Positions 58,805 to 64,000 of a DNA stretch of 64,000 bases are shown here, one piece after another. Every line of letters begins with the position of its first letter. Within the stretch, counting starts at the first letter, position 1. The notes beneath the pieces are model-generated. The model did not search any database and was not told the origin of the DNA. It saw only the letters and a program-made list of their open reading frames with translations. The stretch is from Nostoc sp. HK-01. Its GTDB lineage: Bacteria; Cyanobacteriota; Cyanobacteriia; Cyanobacteriales; Nostocaceae. The DNA is taken from NCBI GenBank assembly GCA_003990705.1, contig AP018318.1, positions 5,753,001-5,817,000 on the forward strand, read 5' to 3'. Made by a program: the position numbers and the translations under genes.

Positions 58805-60088
58805 ATGACCTCAACCCTGTTCAAATCTTCTCGTCTCAATTCTCCAACACTACACCGCTTACCTAATGGCTTGACAATCATTGCTGAACAAATGCCCATT
58901 GATGTTGTCAACCTCAACCTCTGGATTAAAGTTGGTTCAGCAGTAGAATCTAATGCCATCAACGGTATGGCTCACTTTTTAGAACACATGATTTTTAAAG
59001 GAACTGAGCGACTTGCCAGTGGAGAGTTTGAACGTCGCATTGAAGAGCGTGGTGCTGTGACGAATGCTGCTACGAGTCAAGACTATACTCATTACTACAT
59101 AACTACTGCGCCCCAAGATTTTGCGGAACTAGCTCCACTGCAAATAGATGTCTTATGTAATCCGAGTATTCCTGATGATGCCTTTGAACGTGAGCGTTCT
59201 GTCGTTCTAGAAGAAATCCGCCGTTCTGAAGATAATCCCCACCGCCGGACTTTTCGCCGCGCGATGGAAATGGCATTTGATACTTTACCCTATCGCCGTC
59301 CGGTGTTGGGGCCAGAATCGGTCATATCTGGGCTAGAACCCCAACAAATGCGAGATTTTCATGCTCAATGGTATCAACCGCCAATGATTACGGCTGTAGC
59401 TGTGGGCAATTTGCCTGTAGAACAGTTAATTGAAACTGTTGCTGAAGGATTTACACAGCTAGATAAGAATCAAGAGTTAAGAGTTAAGAGTCAAGATTCA
59501 AATAACTATCCTGAATCTGCATTTACCGAAATTGTGCGGCGAGAATTTGTTGATAAAAGCCTTCAGCAAGCAAGACTCGTGATGGTGTGGCGGGTTCCAG
59601 GGTTAGCCGAATTAAACCAAACTTATGGATTAGATGTCTTAGCCGGAGTTTTAGCACACGGAAGGACATCAAGATTAGTGAGAGATTTGCGAGAAGAACG
59701 AGGATTGGTTTCTTCCATCGCAGTTAGCAATATGAGCAATTTATTACAAGGTACATTTTATATTTCTGCTAAATGTGCAGTGGAAAACATAGCCGCTGTT
59801 GAAGATGCGATCGCCCAACACATCCGCCGATTACAAACAGAGTTAGTCACAGAAAAAGAAATCGCCCGTGTCCGCAAACGTGTCGCCAACAGATTTATCT
59901 TTGGAAACGAAACCCCAAGCGATCGCAGTGGTTTATATGGTTTCTATCAATCTTTAATAGGCGATTTAGAACCAGCCTTCAGTTACCCACTGCATATTCA
60001 ACAACAAGAAGCTAACGATTTACTCCTAGCAGCTAATCAATATCTCTGTCCCGAAGCTTATGGTGTAGTGGTCATAAAACCAGTGTAA
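58805..60088 (+). CDS. M16 family zinc peptidase (pitrilysin/processing-peptidase-like)
   Basis: The 427-residue protein has the inverted zinc motif HxxEH at 57-61 (MAHFLEHMIFKGT), with His57 and His61 binding zinc, Glu60 catalytic, and the third ligand in VVLEEIRRSEDNP (about 136-148). The length equals one-half of pitrilysin, as in the PqqF/processing peptidase subunits. A second, non-catalytic subunit normally pairs with it; none is adjacent in the window. It is probably cytoplasmic or periplasmic with no clear signal. Five heptamer repeats at 59465-59499 encode LDKNQELRVKSQDSNN (about 219-234), probably a surface loop. Confidence 0.93.
   Translation: MTSTLFKSSRLNSPTLHRLPNGLTIIAEQMPIDVVNLNLWIKVGSAVESNAINGMAHFLEHMIFKGTERLASGEFERRIEERGAVTNAATSQDYTHYYITTAPQDFAELAPLQIDVLCNPSIPDDAFERERSVVLEEIRRSEDNPHRRTFRRAMEMAFDTLPYRRPVLGPESVISGLEPQQMRDFHAQWYQPPMITAVAVGNLPVEQLIETVAEGFTQLDKNQELRVKSQDSNNYPESAFTEIVRREFVDKSLQQARLVMVWRVPGLAELNQTYGLDVLAGVLAHGRTSRLVRDLREERGLVSSIAVSNMSNLLQGTFYISAKCAVENIAAVEDAIAQHIRRLQTELVTEKEIARVRKRVANRFIFGNETPSDRSGLYGFYQSLIGDLEPAFSYPLHIQQQEANDLLLAANQYLCPEAYGVVVIKPV
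59465..59499 (+). repeat. Five heptamer repeats inside the M16 protease gene
   Basis: AAGAATC, AAGAGTT, AAGAGTT, AAGAGTC and AAGATTC lie head to tail within the coding sequence and keep the frame open. They encode KNQELRVKSQDSN-type residues. They match the heptamer family seen in the intergenic STRR arrays (AAGAGTC near 6148). Confidence 0.85.
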
Positions 60089-60175
60089 ATTTTAGTCATT
60101 TGTTATGTGACATTTGACTATGCTAAATGTCCCATTACTTGATTGCTGACGTAATTTCATACTTCATACTTCAGA

Positions 60176-61042
60176 ATGATTTGGACTGAAATTGATGCCC
60201 ATATTAGTCGGGTAACTGGTGAAAAATTTCAAACTCAACAGCAGCGTTCTGTGAGTGGCGGATGTATTAACCAAGGTTACGCCGTTACTAATGGTGAAAT
60301 CACATACTTCGTCAAACTTAACCAAGCATCACAAGTTACGATGTTTGAGGCTGAGATGTTGGGGTTAAAGCAAATGTTAGCCTCAAATAGCATTCGTGTA
60401 CCCAAGCCTATTTGTTGGGGAATATCAGGCAATTCTGGCTATATCGTGTTGGAATGGTTAGAAATGGGTGACGGTAATACCCAATCTTGGACAGAAATGG
60501 GGCTTAAGTTAGCAGAAATGCACAAAACAACCAGCCAACAGGGTTTCGGCTGGGACACAAATAACACTATAGGTTCCACTCCCCAAATCAACACTTGGAC
60601 AACAGATTGGGGAGGATTTTATTGCAAACATCGCCTCGGCTATCAATTTCAATTAGCGAGAAGACGAGGCGGGAACTTTCCCAAACAAGATGAATTATTA
60701 GTGGCGATTCCCGAACTATTAGCCAATCACGAAGTACAACCATCCTTAGTCCACGGCGATTTATGGGGCGGGAATGCTGGATGCACTGTGTCAGGAGAAC
60801 CAGTAATTTTTGATCCTGCCACTTATTATGGCGATCGCGAAGTTGATATCGCTATGACAGAACTTTTTGGTGGTTTTCCATCCGCTTTTTATCAAGGTTA
60901 TCATGCAGCTTTTCCCTTAGATACAGGGTATGAACGCCGCAAAACTTTGTATAACTTGTATCACATTTTGAACCACTTCAATTTATTTGGTGGTGGTTAT
61001 GGTTCCCAAGCTAATCGGATGATTGACCAAATTTTGCGGTGA
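60176..61042 (+). CDS. Fructosamine-kinase family protein
   Basis: The 288-residue protein has the kinase-like fold of the fructosamine 3-kinase family: GGCINQGYAVTNGEITYFVKLN (about 29-50, with the ATP-binding Lys), a catalytic loop LVHGDLWGGNAG (about 194-205, Asp198) and the metal-binding FDPATYYGDREVDIAMTELFGGF (about 214-236, Asp215). Such enzymes phosphorylate ketosamines for deglycation, or small sugars. The ATG is preceded by TCATACTTCATACTTCAGA-like repeats rather than a clear Shine-Dalgarno. Confidence 0.9.
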   Translation: MIWTEIDAHISRVTGEKFQTQQQRSVSGGCINQGYAVTNGEITYFVKLNQASQVTMFEAEMLGLKQMLASNSIRVPKPICWGISGNSGYIVLEWLEMGDGNTQSWTEMGLKLAEMHKTTSQQGFGWDTNNTIGSTPQINTWTTDWGGFYCKHRLGYQFQLARRRGGNFPKQDELLVAIPELLANHEVQPSLVHGDLWGGNAGCTVSGEPVIFDPATYYGDREVDIAMTELFGGFPSAFYQGYHAAFPLDTGYERRKTLYNLYHILNHFNLFGGGYGSQANRMIDQILR

Positions 61043-61157
61043 GGATTGGGGAATGCGATCGCCATAACTTTGTCCGTTGTCATTTGTATTTACAAAGGAC
61101 TAATGACTAATAACAGTCTCAATCAAAAAATGTGCAATTGGAACGCACATCAACTTA

Positions 61158-61370
61158 TTAATCCCTACATTTACCATGTCGGAGACAATCGCCTGTTTGA
61201 TCTTCTCTAGAGAAGATACGCCACGGTACTAAATTAATTTGGGTGTTTATACTTTGACTAGTGCTATTATTGGCAACAATAGATACATGCTTATCACTCG
61301 CTAAACTGGGTTCCGCATTGTAAAAATAAGCAGGTAATGCCATTAGTCCAATGCAAATTATCCTATACAT
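61158..61370 (-). CDS. Possible small exported protein
   Basis: The 70-residue frame begins with a signal-like segment (MYRIICIGLMALPAYFYNAEPSLASD). It continues with polar NSTSQSINTQINLVPW and ends in SREDQTGDCLRHGKCRD with two cysteines. It has no family I know and weak coding support, apart from the plausible signal peptide. It could be a chance frame. Confidence 0.3.
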   Translation of the reverse strand: MYRIICIGLMALPAYFYNAEPSLASDKHVSIVANNSTSQSINTQINLVPWRIFSREDQTGDCLRHGKCRD

Positions 61371-61716
61371 ACAAACCTCAGCAAATAATTTCCGATTGCG
61401 CTATCTGTAAAGATGCCACCTTGATGAATCGGACTTTTCAAACTTAGCATTGTATCAATTTATGCAATGCTACTAGCCGCAGAGACGTAATTTCTAAAAT
61501 ATCAGTTCCATCCCTATATTTATGTAGCTTATAGGATGGTGATGACTCATAAGATGGCTTCCCACTAACTTATGCAAGCCTTACCACAAAGAAACAGGAA
61601 AAAAATCCTCAATCAGAAATAAACATAATTTTGCTGGTTAGTTTTTCAATTAAAACTGGTGCAACAATACTCATAACTTTGGCAGTGGTGTAAGGGAGTA
61701 ATAGAATAGTTAACAA
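61371..61716. other. Gap upstream of tatC, no gene seen
   Basis: These 346 bases hold no open frame I can support. The sequence is AT-rich without strong hairpins or heptamer arrays, and must contain the tatC promoter. Confidence 0.45.
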
Positions 61717-62532
61717 ATGTTGCCTAATAGCCTACTCATGACTCCTTCATCAGAAGCTGAAACTATCACTAATCCCAATATCGACCTAGAAGGACAAGGC
61801 AACTCAGACACTGATCCTCTTGATGAGTTGCCTGGTGAAGTCGAAATGTCTCTGTTCGACCACTTAGAAGAGTTACGACAACGGATATTCTATTCACTAA
61901 TCGCTGTAGTCATTTTTGTTATCGGCTGTTTTCTAGCTGTCAAGCCGATTGTGCAGTTACTAGAAGTACCAGCAGCAGGGGTCAAATTTCTCCAGCTTGC
62001 ACCCGGAGAATATTTCTTTGTCTCCTTAAAAGTCGCCGGCTACAGTGGACTTGTACTGTCTACGCCTTTTATCCTTTATCAAGTTATCCAGTTTGTCCTC
62101 CCAGGGTTAACACGCCGTGAACGTCGCTTAGTAGGGCCAATAGTTTTAGGGTCGAGTGTGTTATTTATTGGTGGGTTAGTATTTGCCTATTCTGTTCTTA
62201 TCCCCGCCGCTTTGAGGTTTTTTATTAGCTATGGCGCTGATGTTGTAGAACAACTGTGGTCAATTGATAAATATTTTGAATTTATACTGCTGCTGTTATT
62301 TAGCACTGGCTTGGCATTTCAAATTCCGATTATTCAATTATTGTTGGGTAACTTAGGAATCGTCTCTTCCGACAGAATGCTTTCGGGTTGGCGCTACGTG
62401 ATTATGGCAGCAGTAATTTTAGGTGCAGTTCTTACTCCTTCGACTGACCCGTTAACTCAAGCTTTGTTAGCCAGCGCAGTTTTAGGGCTTTATATGGGTG
62501 GAATTGGGTTAGTTAAACTTACGGGTAAATAA
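61717..62532 (+). CDS. tatC: Sec-independent (Tat) protein translocase subunit TatC
   Basis: TatC binds twin-arginine signals and starts export of folded proteins across thylakoid or plasma membrane. The 271-residue protein has an acidic N-terminal leader (about 1-48, ATG 61738 is an alternative start), then [20 protein letters not shown] (about 47-66), the hallmark of TatC, and six hydrophobic helices. [29 protein letters not shown] (about 92-120) and [32 protein letters not shown] (about 219-250) are family stretches. The Tat substrate gene petC lies 0.8 kb downstream on the same strand. Confidence 0.94.
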   Translation: MLPNSLLMTPSSEAETITNPNIDLEGQGNSDTDPLDELPGEVEMSLFDHLEELRQRIFYSLIAVVIFVIGCFLAVKPIVQLLEVPAAGVKFLQLAPGEYFFVSLKVAGYSGLVLSTPFILYQVIQFVLPGLTRRERRLVGPIVLGSSVLFIGGLVFAYSVLIPAALRFFISYGADVVEQLWSIDKYFEFILLLLFSTGLAFQIPIIQLLLGNLGIVSSDRMLSGWRYVIMAAVILGAVLTPSTDPLTQALLASAVLGLYMGGIGLVKLTGK

Positions 62533-62810
62533 TACATAGCAATAGTGAATCAGTCACTCTTGTTTTGATTAGTTTCACCATTTCTTCACCTACACCTTTT
62601 GCTGATGCAGGATTTTGTTTGTTAAAAATCAAATACGGCTTGCTTTTAAAAAATATGAAAGACAATTGCCAAAAACTAAAATTTTGTTAGAGTTACTATC
62701 TAAATCAGCATAAAAGAATTACATAATTTACTCATAAAATGTATTGCAAAAATTCAAAAGCCTGCAATACATTTAAGTGTGTTACAGTGCCATATCAAAA
62801 ATAAACTAGC

Positions 62811-63119
62811 TCAAACTATCCACTCAGAAGCGCGTTCACCTAAATCGAGGGGAATGCTGACAGCTTTACCGAGCCGGGGGCGTTCTTTTGTTTGGGTAAT
62901 AAATGTTTGTACCTGTGCTGTACCACCTAAAGCATTAAGATAATTAGCGATGGTATCAAGATGTTCTTGGTACTCTGCCTCTGTTAAGGGAAAAGAAGCT
63001 TGCTCTAGATATTTCCACATTACTTGCAGAAATATCTTGCCTTGAGTACGGCGGAACTGGACATCGTAAGAATGTCCCCACTTATCAAGTAACAGTTGGT
63101 GTAATTCCTTTCCTGTCAT
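62811..63119 (-). CDS. DUF3067 family protein
   Basis: I begin at ATG 63119 (MTGKELHQLLLDKWGHSYDVQFRRTQGKIFLQVMWKYLEQASFPLTEAEYQEHL), giving 102 residues; an in-frame start four codons earlier is less likely. The opening and the YDVQFRR...FLQVMWKYLEQ pattern agree with the cyanobacterial and plastid DUF3067 family. Function is unknown. It is divergent from petC with 229 bases between the starts and is often seen near photosynthesis genes, which I recall rather than show here. Confidence 0.82.
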   Translation of the reverse strand: MTGKELHQLLLDKWGHSYDVQFRRTQGKIFLQVMWKYLEQASFPLTEAEYQEHLDTIANYLNALGGTAQVQTFITQTKERPRLGKAVSIPLDLGERASEWIV

Positions 63120-63348
63120 AGCTTGTCTCAATTAGATTTTACATTTAGTTATGATGTTAAGTTCCGTAACTCAAGTATGATAGGGATATAAAGAAATGTA
63201 ATGCTAACAGAAAAGATGCTAAAAGTATCTTGCAACAAAGAAGTTTAGCATCGTTGGTTAGCATTTCGACCCAGACAAGAGTTGCTCAAGCATTAGTACT
63301 CTTGTCAGAATGCTTAAACAAAATATACAAAGAGCGAGCGCGTAGGAT

Positions 63349-63888
63349 ATGGCTCAATTTTCGGAATCAATGGACGTGCCTGATATGGGTCGTCGTCAAT
63401 TCATGAACCTGCTCACTTTTGGGACTGTCACTGGAGTAGCTCTGGGTGCATTGTATCCCGTTGTTAACTACTTTATTCCTCCGGCCGCTGGTGGTGCTGG
63501 TGGTGGTACAACAGCCAAAGACAGCCTCGGCAACGATGTGAGCGTCAGTCAATTTCTCGACAGCCATAACGTAGGCGATCGCACCCTCGTTCAAGGATTG
63601 AAGGGCGACCCCACCTACATTGTGGTCGAAAGCAAAGAAGCTATTACCGATTACGGCATTAACGCTGTTTGCACCCACTTGGGTTGTGTTGTTCCTTGGA
63701 ACGCTGCGGAAAACAAATTTAAATGTCCTTGCCACGGTTCGCAATACGATGCAACTGGTAAAGTAGTCCGAGGCCCCGCACCACGTTCTTTGGCTTTAAG
63801 CCACGCCAAAGCCGAAAACGACAAGATTGTTTTGACCCCCTGGACTGAAACCGACTTCCGCACCGGCGAAGAACCTTGGTGGGCATAA
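63349..63888 (+). CDS. petC: Cytochrome b6f Rieske iron-sulfur protein
   Basis: PetC carries the high-potential [2Fe-2S] cluster of the b6f complex. The 179-residue protein has an N-terminal twin-arginine motif ([13 protein letters not shown], Arg15-Arg16) and one membrane helix (about 20-44), then the Rieske domain. Cluster ligands are Cys108-His110 (CTHLGC, with disulfide Cys113) and Cys126-His129 (CPCHGS, with Cys128). The glycine-rich hinge AAGGAGGGTTA is at about 46-56. petA normally follows in an operon but lies outside the window. The Tat-type signal fits the neighbouring tatC. Confidence 0.98.
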   Translation: MAQFSESMDVPDMGRRQFMNLLTFGTVTGVALGALYPVVNYFIPPAAGGAGGGTTAKDSLGNDVSVSQFLDSHNVGDRTLVQGLKGDPTYIVVESKEAITDYGINAVCTHLGCVVPWNAAENKFKCPCHGSQYDATGKVVRGPAPRSLALSHAKAENDKIVLTPWTETDFRTGEEPWWA

Positions 63889-63891
63889 TTT

Positions 63892-63962
63892 TTAGTCAAT
63901 AGTCCAACGTCCATAGTCCATAGCAACTATTGACCATTGACCATTGACCCTTGACCCTTGAC
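63892..63962. repeat. Heptamer repeats after petC
   Basis: After the petC stop, the sequence runs as CATAGTC and then four units of ATTGACC/CTTGACC (about 63927-63960). If petA follows as usual, these would lie in the petC-petA spacer. Confidence 0.75.
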
Positions 63963-64000
63963 TACTTCATCCAAGAATCGTTGTCCTTATAGAGATGAGA

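Overview
The window is chromosomal DNA of a filamentous, probably heterocyst-forming cyanobacterium of the Nostoc/Anabaena type. The evidence is psaA-psaB, petC, ndhB, chlI and crtD genes, abundant HIP1 octamers (GCGATCGC), many heptamer tandem repeats (STRR type, mostly ACTATTG/ATTGACC), an rnpB gene with a repeat-expanded P12-like arm, and a stand-alone groEL behind a CIRCE operator. Most of the window is core housekeeping and photosynthetic gene content. Mobile or decaying DNA sits at a few points.

Layout. 1-1006: the end of an IS1-family element inserted in acsF (Mg-protoporphyrin cyclase), leaving the 3' two thirds of the gene. 1114-6658: minus-strand genes for a pentapeptide-repeat protein, a nitronate-monooxygenase-like flavoprotein, a tandem-domain pterin synthase, a J-domain protein, cysK and an Rrf2 regulator. 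6938-11801: a diheme cytochrome, a TPR-CHAT protein with nine near-identical 42-residue repeats, a 63-bp tandem repeat array and a complete IS1-family element with a 7-bp target duplication. 12202-19421: secA, a predicted nucleotidyltransferase, chlI and miaB. 19471-26599: a truncated DUF433 gene, membrane proteins, an acyltransferase, ddl, nagA, purE and an unassigned stretch ending in a strong orphan terminator. 27486-33496: two ammonium transporters of different subtype with a YnfA-like gene between them, an SGNH hydrolase and ispH. 33709-38308: psaA-psaB. 38824-48808: a repeat-tailed lipoprotein, glutaminase, a thioredoxin-NHL protein, a HAD-DUF952 fusion, ndhB, thioredoxin, fabG and a WecA/MraY-type transferase. 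49008-54104: groEL, corA, rnpB, rnc. 54231-55607: a parDE toxin-antitoxin pair and a gene broken by one TAG codon. 55789-64000: two conserved hypotheticals, a foldback element, crtD, an M16 protease carrying heptamer repeats in its coding sequence, a fructosamine-kinase-family gene, tatC, a DUF3067 gene and petC.

How genes work together. psaA/psaB, ndhB, petC, chlI, crtD and the damaged acsF serve photosynthesis, electron transport and pigment synthesis. The two amt genes and glsA point to nitrogen handling, and a possible NtcA-type promoter lies upstream of the first amt. cysK sits directly downstream of an Rrf2 (CymR-like) gene. tatC lies next to petC, whose product carries a twin-arginine signal.

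I did not find a convincing wholly new multi-gene system. The best leads are the orphan-terminator region near 24.2-24.6 kb, heptamer repeats that supply the start codon of rnc and in-frame residues of an M16 protease, the half-degenerate tandem pterin synthase, the HAD-DUF952 fusion, the hairpin-bearing 63-bp array beside the TPR-CHAT gene, and the IS-disrupted acsF.
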